Assembly (NCBI RefSeq): GCF_019279795.1
Contig: NC_056743.1
Coordinates: forward strand, 629,632,105-629,696,104
Source: Protopterus annectens
Lineage: Eukaryota > Chordata > Ceratodontiformes > Protopteridae
Direction: 5' to 3'
Length of the DNA stretch: 64,000 nucleotides
Below, in pieces: positions 10,366 through 20,745 of the stretch. The notes beneath the pieces are model-generated. The model was given only the letters and a program-made list of their open reading frames with translations. It was not told the origin of the DNA and made no database searches. A program made the translations under genes and the position numbers. Position 1 is the stretch's first letter, and every line of letters starts with the position of its first letter.

Positions 10366-12271
10366 CTTGGCGGTGGCACCGCCTACCAGGGAACAACTAG
10401 AAGCACCCTTAGGCGGAAAGCTAACCTTATTTTCAAGAAACTGGCACTGCATTACAAGAGAAAAATGGATTTTGCAAACTATAGACCAAGGTTACAGGTT
10501 CCATTTCCATACTCTACCAGGAAAGAGAGGAATGCCAAACCTACCACCTACTCAAAGGACAGAAGCTCTAAAACAAATATCTCAATTATTAAAAATGAGA
10601 GCTGTGGAAAAAGTACCATCTATGGAGCAAGGAAAGGGAATTTACTCCAGACTCTTCCTGGTACCAAGAAAAGAAAACAAATGGAGGCCTATTCTAGACC
10701 TGTCCGCTTTAAACACATTCCTCATTGTTCCAAAATTCAAAATGCTGACCCTACAGCAGCTTCTTCCCATGCTGGGCAAGGAGTCGTGGCTGGTAACTCT
10801 AGATCTCAAGGAGGCATACCTGCACGTCCCCATAAGACCAATTTGCAGAAGGTACCTCAGATTTCTTGCAGGATCAGAGCATTATCAATTCTCAGCATTG
10901 CCCTTTGGCTTATCTACTGCGCCCAGAGTGTTCACGAAATGCCTGGCATCAGTAATCGCTCATTGCAGACTTCAGGGGATTCAAATCTATCCCTACCTGG
11001 ACGACTGCCTGATACAAGCGGACAACAAAAACAAACTAACAGAAGACTTACAAAGAGTCATCTACCTGCTGCAAGCCCTGGGATATACAGTCAATACAAA
11101 AAAGTCAAGGCTGATTCCATCCCAAAGAATAACCTTTCTGGGTGCAGAACTGGACACAACAAAACAAATGGCATTTCTAACCGCAGAAAAGAAAGAGCAA
11201 CTTCCTCTCTACTTCTTGGCATTAACAAAGCAGAACCATCTAACTGCAAGAAAAGTGCTACAAGCTCTAGGATTCATGGCATCCTGCATAATTCTGGTCC
11301 CTCATGCCAGGCTGCATATGAGAAAGCTACAGTGGTACCTAAAGAATTTGTGGTCCCAGCACAAGCACAGCCTGGAAACCAAAATTCCAATGATCCCATG
11401 CCTGAAGCGAGAGTTCCTATGGTGGGCTCAGGCCTGCCAATCAAACGCAGGATTGCCCTTCTGCAAAAGTCAACCAAGACAAACCATCACGACAGATGCC
11501 TCAGACCTCGGTTGGGGGGCACACATGATGGGCAAGTGCATTCAAGGCCTATGGACTCAGGACCAGCTGCATCTGCACATAAATCTAAAAGAAATGATGG
11601 CAGTAAAATTGGCAATCCAGGCATTCAGACCTTTTCTCCAAGAAGGCCAGTTGATGATAAGGACAGACAACACTACAGTTATGTAGTACATCAACAAACA
11701 GGGAGGCACACACTCATACCCTCTATGCCGGCTGGCACTGGACCTATGGGATGTGGCTCTGAGCTTCAACATTCAGTTACAGGCAATTTATGTACCAGGG
11801 AAGGAAAACATTCTAGCAGACATATTAAGCAGAACTACAACAGATGCCCACGAATGGATGCTGCATCCGGACATCTTCAAAGCCATCACAAGAGAATGGG
11901 GATTACCACAAATAGACTTGTTTGCATCCCCATTCAATCACCAGTTGAAGAAATTCTGCACAAGGACTTACCACCCATTTGCTTGGAAGGTGGACTCCCT
12001 ATCTTTCAGTTGGAAAAGCCTGACAGCATACGCATTCCCACCACTTCCTTTGATGCACAAGGTGCTTCTGAAGATCATAGAGGAACATCCGAGGATCATT
12101 CTGATAGCCCCAGACTGGCCAAGACAACATTGGTATCCACTGCCGAGGAGCATGTCCCGGGAACAAATATGGACACTGCCCCTGATCCCACTACTGCTAA
12201 CACAGAACAACTACAACATCCTGCATCCAAACCTAAAAAATCTGCAGCTAACTGCCTGGAACATTACATAA
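10280..12271 (+). pseudogene. DIRS A1 reverse transcriptase - RNase H - methyltransferase-like ORF
   Basis: One frame runs from the end of gag to 12271 and is broken only by a TAG at 11684-11686, where other copies have Trp (MWYINKQGG). RT motifs in order: WRPILDLSALN, VTLDLKEAYLHVPI (motif A Asp), ALPFGLSTAPRVFTK (motif B) and YPYLDDCLIQA (motif C, near 10990-11020). RNase H follows: TTDASDLGWGAHM, LHINLKEMMAV, IRTDNTT, then ENILADILSR. The last part, with DLFASPFNHQL and AYAFPPLPL (near 12030), corresponds to the DIRS methyltransferase-like domain, but the catalytic [DNS]PP[YFW] motif reads FPPL. Apart from the one stop it looks well preserved. Confidence 0.87.
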
Positions 12272-13301
12272 CAGCAATTAACCCAAATTTATCACAAAGG
12301 GTTAAAGACATAATCCTGGAGGCTCGTAGACCTTCAACAAGAAAGAATTATGCAGCAAAGTGGAAAAGATATCTCATCTGGAGTACTGCAAAGGGGCAAG
12401 ATGTGACACTGGTGAACATAGCCAACATCCTGGAGTACTTGGCGGAGCTCTTCCATACAGGCCTGTCCTATTCTTCCATCAAGATACATGCATCAGCTAT
12501 TTCAGCAGAATACAGCTTGGATCCTCCTGTCTTCTCGCATCCTCTGCTCAGACAGTTTCTGAGAGGAATTAAAAATGTAAAACCTCCCAGGAAACCTCCA
12601 TTGCCAGCATGGGACTTTGAACTTTGTGCTAGAAAAACTGACTCTTCCTCCTTTCGAACCAGCAGCAACAGCAGAATTGCAATACTTATCCTGGAAGACT
12701 GCTTTCCTGCTGGCAATAACTTCAGCAAGAAGGGTCTCTGAACTACAGGCATTAATGGCAGTGCAACCCTTCCTGATCTTCCATCAAGATAGAGTGTCCA
12801 TGAGAACAAATCCTACATTTATGCCTAAGGTGGTATCCAGAGTCTCTTTAAATCAGGCTATCCACCTTCCTACATTCTTCCCCAACCCACAGAACAGGGA
12901 GAAAGGCTCTTGCATACCTTGGATGTACACAGACAATTACGCTACTACCTGGACAGGACAAAAAACAATAGAAAAACTGACCAGCTTCTGGTAGCATATG
13001 CAACAGGAAAGGAAGGAAAACCAATTTCTAAACAGACAATCTCCAAATGGATAGGAAATTGCATTAGATTTTGTTACTCCTACCATGGAAAGAAAACTCC
13101 AGAGAACATCAGACCTCACTCCACAAGGGCTACAGCCACTACCACAGCTTTCTTACAGGAGTGGCTACCAAGGACATTATAGAGGCTGCTACTTGGACCT
13201 CCGTGCATACATTTGCCAAGCATTATAACTTACCTCTATACTCTAGATCCCGTGCTGGTTTTGCCACTGCTGTTTTGCAAGGGATCCTAACTACACCATA
13301 A
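12247..13301 (+). pseudogene. DIRS A1 tyrosine recombinase
   Basis: The recombinase domain starts around 12250 in a frame that is open back to 10465, that is, through most of the RT gene in the -1 frame. N-terminal part: EARRPSTRKNYAAKWKRY and SIKIHASAISAEY. Catalytic part: SARRVSELQAL (Arg I), RPHSTRA (His-x-x-Arg) and FAKHYNLPLYSRSRAGF (probable Tyr). Three single-base indels break it: an extra base near 12612, one missing near 12897 and one missing near 13160. All catalytic residues are still encoded. It would insert the circular element into target DNA. Confidence 0.85.
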
Positions 13302-13345
13302 TCTCTTCTCATTTCCTCCTCCCCTAGTTTAGCTATGGTATTCTA

Positions 13346-13441
13346 CCCATTTGTAAAGACTGCAGATGCATCCTTGAAGGACATAGTACAGTTTTGTACC
13401 TACCATAAATGTAGATGTCCGAGAGGAATGCATCTGCAGTC
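13346..13441. repeat. DIRS A1 internal complementary region (ICR)
   Basis: 13346-13384 is an exact reverse complement of the left end (8234-8272), and 13385-13441 is an exact reverse complement of the right end (13801-13857). The two parts meet without a gap at ACAT/AGTACAG. In DIRS replication models this segment templates joining of the termini into a circle. It is itself nearly palindromic. Confidence 0.95.
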
Positions 13442-13652
13442 AGGATTACCCACCCTCCTTCCCCTCTGAGGTACTCCTAGGGTATTTGTCAATCTACAGC
13501 TAGCTTGGGGGGGATCTATTATGGTGTATTTGTTAGTATATATGTACATACATGCTTATTTTGTGTGTTTGCTCTCTACTCTTTGGAAACTTTGGCATTT
13601 ATCCAAATTTAGCCATCCAAGAGGGCACCTGGCATCTGGGGCAAGAAACACT

Positions 13653-13857
13653 GAGGAAAATGGCGTCGGCTGATGCCTTTATACCCGAATAACTGCCGCA
13701 ATGACGTCGGGTGAAGTGCGACACCAGCCGAAGCCAGACCCAGACTTTGGAATCCGGCCGACCGAAGGGCTGCCTGACGACAGGACAACCCATTTGTAAA
13801 GACTGCAGATGCATTCCTCTCGGACATCTACATTTATGGTAGGTACAAAACTGTACT
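13653..13857 (-). repeat. DIRS A1 right inverted terminal repeat plus end extension
   Basis: 13653-13812 mirrors 8249-8408. The extra outer part, to 13857, contains TTATGGTAGGTACAAAACTG, a motif found at the right ends of A2, A3 and family B1 as well. The 211 bases between ICR and repeat (13442-13652) are non-coding, with no other feature seen. Confidence 0.9.
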
Positions 13858-14147
13858 TTCCTCCCTAACCCGATTCAAGTGCATCTCAGACAATTGAATG
13901 GGGAACAAGAAGTTCATTCCTGGTTTGGTACCTAATGGACACAGTCAGCCTGTAAGTGGCTCATCTCCCAGGCCCCTGTTTGTAAATGTTTCATCTCCCA
14001 GGCCCCTGTTTGTAAATGTTTCATCTCCCAAACCCCTGCTTACACTTATTCAAGGGTATCAGAGCTTGTTGAGATTTGGGAAACATGGCTAGGCTTAAAC
14101 AGACCCTTATGGTCATTAGCCTAGTAAACACCTATGAACCTATGAAC
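13858..14147 (+). pseudogene. CR1-like LINE 3' end (continuation after DIRS A1)
   Basis: This continues the LINE cut at 8233. A short frame with GNKKFIPGLVPNGH matches the usual last residues of this ORF2 type. It is followed by a 3' UTR ending in CCTATGAACCTATGAAC (14131-14147), an 8-bp-repeat terminus like those of CR1 elements. DIRS B2 begins immediately afterwards. Confidence 0.7.
13961..14040 (+). repeat. 30-bp minisatellite in LINE 3' end
   Basis: Units starting TCATCTCCCAGGCCCCTG at 13961 and 13991, and a partial, slightly diverged third from 14021. Confidence 0.9.
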
Positions 14148-14227
14148 AGTGTAGTTATGACCATATCAGGGTCCAAAAGTGGAATGTAATCTTTGGACAT
14201 TATTCTTTAGATGGAATTCATACTTTT

Positions 14228-14330
14228 CTCTGATCTGATGCATGCCAGTTCCCAAGACTTCAGCATAGCAAGCTCTGTCTCCATATCCATAATGTCCTAC
14301 ATTACTAGAAGAGCTCCCAGGTCTGGTTTG
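14228..14330 (+). repeat. DIRS B2 left inverted terminal repeat
   Basis: Matches the reverse complement of 22000-22111 at most positions, for example TGATCTGATGCATGCCAG against TGATCTAATGCAAGCAG, and GCTCCCAGGTCTGGTTT against a counterpart ending in AGATCTAGTTT. Confidence 0.75.
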
Positions 14331-14586
14331 CTGTGGTTCTGGACAGCACCTTGATTGTTCTCTCCTTTCTGTTTCCTTTTTAGATAGGGTTTTTGCTCCT
14401 CTGTTTTACTCCCCAGTGTTATTAGTATAGTGTATGTTTGTTATTAGTGATAGGTTTGTAGCTCTTTTAGTACAGTTGTTTGATACTAGTTAATTAGGTT
14501 AGGTATTTGTTTTTTCTGCCTTTTTTGACTTGTACTTGTTAATGATTGTGTGTGTGTGTTAGTAGTGTGAAGAAAGGCTTTAAAAT

Positions 14587-16680
14587 GTGTCTTGCAGTCA
14601 TAAGCTTCCCTCCCAGGATCCTCATGACTGTTGTGTTTACTGTCTCAGGGCATCTTATCTGGAGTCCCTTGTGCGATTTGTGAGGACTTCAGATCTCAGT
14701 CGGTCAATGAGAGGAGGACCAACCTCATCCTCAAGGGCTGCCTTCTTTCGGGCTATTCTTCCTTGGCCTCCTCCAGTAAAGATGATAAGCATGCTAAAGA
14801 TCCAAAACCCTCTAAGGCAGAACATAGTCTGCTCAAGCTGCTGTTCCTGCTTCTGGCCAGCCAGATCTGGAAAGTCCCAAGACCTTTGGATACCTAGCAG
14901 CCTTTGCTCCGTTGCCTCAGATCCCAACCCCCATTGGCCCTGCTGCCTCGGATCCCATCCCCCTTTGGCTTTAGTCTCTGGTAAGGCATCTTTCCTGAAC
15001 ATTAGAGTTCTGAGCCATTTTTTTGACTAAGGTTTTTTTTTCAGGATGGGCTTTCTCCCACTTTTCAACCTCAACACCAAGGGAGTTCTCTCCCGAGTCT
15101 TCCCCTTTGCCTCTTCAGCTCTGAGCTTATCCAGCTTGTACCAGTAGGCCAGAGACATTGCTCTGTCTGCTGTCATCTAAGGCCATATTAGTGGCCTCCT
15201 TGGTAAGGTCACCATGGTCTGTGGGAAGTCTTAAGGCATTGGATTGGGAGTAGCTGATGCATCCTTTTTATAAGTACAGATGAAGTTAGGCCTTATTCCT
15301 TTAGTTCCAAGTCCATGCCCTGTTGCCATGGCTGCTGTTGCTTAGTTTCCTCTCCTGGGCCCATCAGATTCAAGGTCTTTGGGGACAGTCATCTTCTCTT
15401 TATGACCAGAGCCGACTGCCTGGCTGATATTGACTGTGGTCCCAACCTTGGTTTCCTTGTCCCCAGCTGTAATTGAGTTGGGTGAGCTCTGAGTCTGACA
15501 GTTTAAGGCAGGAGTCTGCAGGTCGGGTTTGGTGATTTTCATTTTGTGGTTTCCCTTCCACTTGTAGCTTCTTCCATGATAGCTTGTCTCCAGTCTCTGC
15601 TTTCAGTCAGAATGAAATGGCTCAGGATTCCAGCACATGCTTGGAGTTTTCAGAACCTAGGGCCTCCAGGTCAGGATGGCCTGCCTCCACCTCTGTATTC
15701 AATGTCGTGGGGAGGACATTTTCCTGCTAAGAGAGGGAATGGTCTAATAAGACAGGTGTCTTTCTCTTTCCATATCTGAGCCTGTGACTCCTCCTTGCCT
15801 CACTCTGGGAAAGCTTACTCTGGTTGGTCTCCAAACTGCCCTCCCAGTAGGGCTCTCAGCCTCTTCCATTTCCCCTCTTGGTTCTCTGGGGTGGGAAGTT
15901 TCTTTAAAGAAGCAATTTAAGAGGAAGCACCTTTACTCACCAAAGGAGTCTCTCACTAAGGACACCGACCATGAGGAAAGAAGATGGTTCCCTGAAATTC
16001 CTCCGTGACTGTCTGCTTTGGCTATCTTTTGTCATGCCTTCACCACTGTGGGGGTTGGACTGCTGAAGCCTCTTCTTTGGAGGAGTCTGCATGTTTGGAG
16101 GCCTTTGGGGTGGGCTCATCCATATCGTGGGTAGTCCCCCATCTAGATGCTGTTATTGTTTTAGTGACCCGGAGGGTGTGGAAAGAACCTGATAGACTGG
16201 AATTGATCCCCAGGAAGCCTGACAACACCCCCCCCCCGATTTGATTCACTGGAGTAAGGTTTCCTCTCTTTGGATGCTATTGTGGTGGCAGCCGCTACTA
16301 AAACAGACACTAGGACTACTAGGAAAGCACCTTGGTCCATCCACTGAATAGAGTCTCAGGTGTTAGACCACTTAGAGAAGCACCATTACATCTTTGCCAC
16401 GTTTGCCCTGAGGACATTAAATCATTAGGCTTGTTTGACCAGGCTTCAACAGGACATTGTGTCAGAAGTGACAAGAGCAGTAAAGATACAGCAGTCTCCA
16501 GAAACTCAGAATGTTTTGGAGACTCGGCTGTCCACCCTTAAATCTGTTTACAGCATGTCCATACGTCTTTCCAACACAGCTGATGAGACATCCTAAGTGG
16601 CTTTTACAGACATCACTGTGCATCACCACGCCTGGATGAGATTATGATTTTTCATATTGCTTTAAGGCATCCTTTGTTAA
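14587..16680 (+). pseudogene. DIRS B2 gag remnant
   Basis: The N-terminus has DPHDCCVYCLRASYLES (about 14620-14670), the family B version of the gag Cys/His module; compare ECCMYCLGASHLNIECPIC at 60615-60670. The middle is Ser/Pro-rich and scattered over frames. Near 16600-16640, AFTDITVHHHAWM matches the RRHAWLKE region near the gag C-terminus of family A. It is not translatable as one protein. Confidence 0.6.
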
Positions 16681-16779
16681 TTCCCCTTTTAATGGCTCCT
16701 CTCTGTTTGGGCCAAAGGTTAAAGACTTTGACCAGGAGTGAGCAAGGTGGAAAGATGCTGTCTGCTGTTGATGATCATT

Positions 16780-18080
16780 TTGCTACTCCTATGGTAGCAG
16801 CTTGACTCAGGTTGCCAGGGTTCCAGGTCTTTCCTTACCTGGATGATTGGCTTTTAACCACAACCTCCAGAGCATCCCTAATCAGGACCAGGGGCACCTT
16901 ACTTTAGTTTTGTGGTTTCATAGGGATCACATTCGGTTACCAGAAGTCCAGTCTTTATCCAGTTCTGGCTTTGGAATTTATGGGATGCCATTTTGACACA
17001 GTCTCCCAGAGTGCCAAGTTTCCATGGTCCAGAATATTAAACCTTCGAGCTCTGGCAAGCTCTTTATCAATATACAGAAAGCTTCCAGCATATCTTGTCC
17101 TCAGACTTCTGGACCCCATGGCAGCTGCAATTTACTTGGATCCATTGGCCAGGCATCACATGAGGGTGCTACAGTGGACCTTCGTGGTCCAGGGTCATAT
17201 TTAACATGCCAATGGATTTTCCAGTTTCCCTGATGTGAGTTTGTCAGGATCAAATTAGTTGGTGGGTGGAGTCTCTTCTGGTGCCCACTGGGAGACCAGT
17301 TGTTCTTCCCTCTCCGTAGGCTATGGTCATGATGGATTCCTGTCTGCTGAGGTATAGGTGTATGAATGAGTGTGAGAGAGTGTTTGAGAGATTGTGAGAG
17401 AGAGTGGGGTGGGCCATTTCAAAGAGAGGGCAGCCCAGGGGATGTGGTCTGTGACCGTGGCCAACCTTCATATCATTGTCTTGCAGATGACAGCAGTCCT
17501 CCTCTGGTTGCAGGCTTTTCAGGACCTTTTCCCTAAGGTTGTGATTTCCATCCAAATGGACAATATGAGAATAGGTTAGTATCTGAACAAACAGGGGCAA
17601 GCTCTCAGTCTTAACTTCTTTGTTGGGAGTCCATGAGGTTCTGGCAATGGACGATTTCTTCTCAGTGGTTTCTGATTGCTGTGCACATCCTGGGGAAATC
17701 CAGTATCTTAGTGGACACTTTGAACAGGAACATTTTTCCTCACGAGTGTTCAACGAATCCAAGGGCTGCTTTTTCATAATTTTTTGCACTGGGGCACTCA
17801 GAGCTGCAACCTGTTTACTTCCTTGTCCATCAGAAAGTGCAGCAACTATTATGCCTTAGTTCATCCTCGGGGACAGTCACCCAGAGATGCTCTCCTGTAT
17901 ACTTGACCCCTAGGTCTTCTGTGTGCTTACCCTCTGGCCCTGTGGAGAATAAAATTTCTTCAGAAAGTGACCCATTGCATTGCTCCTTTTTGACCTCGCC
18001 AGATGTGGTTCTCTTTTCTTTGGCCTCTACTAAGGTACCCTGCTTGGGTCCTGAATCCCATTGTGAATCTCATTTCTCAC
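16780..18080 (+). pseudogene. DIRS B2 reverse transcriptase (C-terminal) and RNase H/MT remnant
   Basis: The RT motif C survives as VFPYLDDWLL near 16825-16855, followed by the thumb with LARHHMRVLQWTF (about 17135-17175). RNase H is recognisable by LHIIVLQMTAVLLWLQAF and ISIQMDN (about 17465-17565). A methyltransferase-like segment with SPRDALLYT follows near 17880. Only about 200 bp separate the gag C-terminal motif from YLDD, so the RT fingers and half the palm are deleted. Confidence 0.65.
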
Positions 18081-18255
18081 CCAGCAGGCTTGGATTTACT
18101 CAGCCTTTGAACTTTCAAGTTAACTACTTGGTTTCTCCAATTTCTTGATGGTCAGGAATCCCAAGCTTTTGGACTATGTTGTCCACATCCTTATGTATTC
18201 CCAGAAGTTGTCTACTCGTAAGAGTTTACTAGTAAGTGGAAATGATTTTCTTATG
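18081..18255 (+). pseudogene. DIRS B2 tyrosine recombinase, N-terminal piece
   Basis: Encodes SQKLSTRKSLLVSGNDFL, matching the STQKLYSSKWKRFSLW segment of B1. The similarity stops at about 18255, where PLE-3 begins, and resumes at about 20745. Confidence 0.65.
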
Positions 18256-18299
18256 AAAGGTATGGTAAATATTACTTTGTTCTTTGACCTTAACATTTA

Positions 18300-20420
18300 T
18301 AAGTTCACTAATGTAGTTATTGGCCCAGAACACCACAGATTTTTTTTGAAGGGATATGACTTTGTACCTTCTACAAGAACCAATGTCGAGGACACTATAC
18401 TCCTTATCTTAAAATGTTTGCATGTAAACTCAGCTTTCAGATACTTTTCAGGGACACTGGTGATCCTGGGCACCACGCTGAAAGCAAATACAAAAGGAAA
18501 AGCATTGCTAATCTACCACTTCACCCGGTTTTGAGCATTTTTGTGAAGGCATGTGAAAGGGAGATTCAGAACCTTCTGGAAAGAAAGACTAACAGAAAAT
18601 TTTACAACCTTTCTAAACAGGACAGAATATTTCTTAACCAACTCACAAACAGTAAGACTGTTAGGTGTATGAAAGGGGGACTGATAGTTATGGACTGGTT
18701 GCATTATTCTGGCCATAAGAACAACCTCTTCCAAGTTGGTGAAATGTATAGTATTGTTTCATCCAACGAGATTAACATTGCCTATAGGGCGATTAAAGTG
18801 GCCCTGAATAAGTTACTGTTTGACACAATATCACAGGGCCTGTATGATTTTTTGAGAGTGGATCATCCTATCATTCCAAGGATTTTCGGTATACCTAAAA
18901 TGTACTGCAATCCTGATGATCCCCCTTTTCACCCTGTTGTGGTGGCTAGGTGGTCAAAGAACCCCTAGCCAAGCTTCTTGACCAGAAATTAAAATAACTT
19001 TTTGAATCTTGTCCACACATAGTAACGAGACTTGTAGGACCTGTTGGATAAATTAAAGAATATGAAAATGAGAACTTGACTGTATGTTTATCTGTGATGT
19101 TCAAAGCTTGTTCACTGTTATACTACATGAAGTGGGACTGGAGTGGTTCCAGGAAATAGTCAAGAAACAAGGGTCCCTGACTAACACAGACTGTGCTCTA
19201 ATAATTGAACTGATGGAAATTGTTTTAAATAACTTTTTGACTTTTGAAGGGGAGCATTACAAACAGTTAACTGGTGTTACTATGGAGGGCCTCTTTTCTG
19301 AGATGAGAATTGGAAACCTTGTTTAAACTTCCACTTTATGAGCTCTGTGTGTGTGTTACTTCAGATTGCTGGATGATTTGTTAATTATCTGGGAAGGTAC
19401 TGGGGAACAGCTGGATGAATTTATCCATCAACTACAAAACAGTACTTCATTTTTAAAATTTGCCCACAGCTGTAACCTGGAAAGGAGCAACTACTTGGAC
19501 ATCACGATCATGAAGCACCCGGATGGAGAACTAGCAACACAAATTTACAGATAAACATCATGTTGTAATACATTTCTCCACTTTGCCAGTTGCCACCCCT
19601 TTCACCAAAAGAAAGGGGTGGTAAAAAGCCAGTTCATTAGAGCATCCCAACTTATTTCAGATGTTGAAAAATGTCTGGAGCAGTTCAGTGCCTTAAAAAA
19701 ATGTTTTTGGATGGAGGCTACCCTTCAACACATGTAGATCAAATTTTTGAGGCGGTTTGGACAGAAAGGGAGTGTAAATATGCACCATTTATCAAGAAAG
19801 GGTTACAACAGCTGGCCAATATTTGTAAAAGGGCATGAAGGTCCAGAATATAGTGGTCACACCAATATGGTTCTGCGCTACACCTTAGACACCAAGGAGA
19901 TTGAATCCATTATGGAGGAGAATTGGTACATGCTGCAGTGTGACAATCCTACCTTTACATATAGAAATAAAGGGCACATAAAAATCTCCTTGAGAGGTTG
20001 GAAATAGTGACTAAGAGAGGTTCAAACATACGGAAGTGTGGTCATTGTCCACAATGCCCCTATATTAACACTTGATGAACAAAATTGTTAGCAGCATGCA
20101 CGGTGGCACTTATAACTGTGCTACAGAGAGTTGTTTATTTGGCTACATGTACCTCATGTATGGCATTTTATGTAGGCAAAACTAAAAGTGCCTTGAACAA
20201 GGGTACTTACCAACACTTCACAGTATAAAACGTCAAGACATGAAGAGTGCCTTAGCCAGACACTCCGGTATATGTTCAGAGATTAACAAGTTTGTTTAGG
20301 AACCAATACAGGTCAAACCATATTGAAGAGACTGGCAAAACATACTCTTGCACTGGGAAAAGTATTGGCAAATTAGACTTAATGCAGCCATTTCAACTGT
20401 TCTCAATGACAGCTTTTCAG
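18300..20420 (+). pseudogene. PLE-3 polyprotein remnant (RT + GIY-YIG)
   Basis: Fragments in PLE order: FFLKGYDFVPS (the usual LNKGL.F.P start, about 18340-18375); EIQNLLERKTNRKFYNLS; HPIIPRIFGIPKMY (about 18865-18900, the LPKIHK region); TGVTMEGL (about 19270); RLLDDLLIIWEGT (about 19365-19400, RT motif C with both Asp); and an end with LATCTSCMAFYVGKTKSAL (about 20145-20200), the GIY-YIG core. At least five stops or frameshifts separate these. The Ala in the RT A(M)GTPMA motif is lost. Confidence 0.75.
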
Positions 20421-20631
20421 TTTCAAGTGAACTAAAAAAAAAACAAGCTTGTATGGTGTGATAATAGTCCCCTGGACTTTGGTATTTTTACTGGGGATAT
20501 GATTCCAGTTAATGTTGCATGTACCCTTTAAGAAACCAGTGGGGATGTCATCCTTTTTGATTGAGTACTGTGGAGGTTTGTCTTAGTTCATGTAGTTCAA
20601 AAGGGATGAGTTTTAGTTGAAAGTCATAGTT

Positions 20632-20659
20632 CTGATGATGTCTTTGTAAGTAGACAAAA
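20632..20659 (+). other. Hammerhead-like core in PLE-3 3' region
   Basis: CTGATGA (20632-20638), a perfect 4-bp stem TGTC (20639-20642) with GACA (20653-20656), then AAA where GAAA would be expected. It occupies the same place relative to the coding end as the cores in PLE-1 and the 40.4 kb copy. The missing G makes it non-canonical. Confidence 0.4.
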
Positions 20660-20745
20660 TCACTTAACTTTCACTTTGTATTTTGGTTAAATAAAAGTAG
20701 TTTTAGAGTTCCTTTGATCAGCTGACCAGCTGGTTGTTTTTCTGT

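Larger units (their letters stand above)
8234..13857 (+). mobile_element. DIRS-like retrotransposon A1, near-complete (5.6 kb)
   Basis: Both ends can be placed exactly because the ICR at 13346-13441 is a perfect reverse complement of the first 39 bases and the last 57 bases. It holds an intact gag, an RT-RNase H-MT frame with a single nonsense codon, and a recombinase with three 1-base indels. Its inverted repeats differ at one position in 160, so insertion is comparatively recent. It sits in the 3' part of a CR1-like ORF2 between G and TT, with no target duplication. Confidence 0.92.
18256..20745 (+). mobile_element. Penelope-like element PLE-3, decayed
   Basis: RT and GIY-YIG remnants in order on the plus strand, followed by a hammerhead-like core at 20632-20659 and a 3' tail with AATAAAAG. 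It is inserted in the recombinase region of DIRS B2. GATTTTCT near 18249 and GATTTTTTCT near 20751 may be a remnant of a target duplication. The ends are approximate. Confidence 0.75.

Noticed and set aside
10465..12189. N-terminal two thirds of the 758-codon A1 frame as an independent protein
   Set aside because: No recognisable domain; it overlaps RT-RNase H. I kept it as a finding about frame openness rather than a gene.
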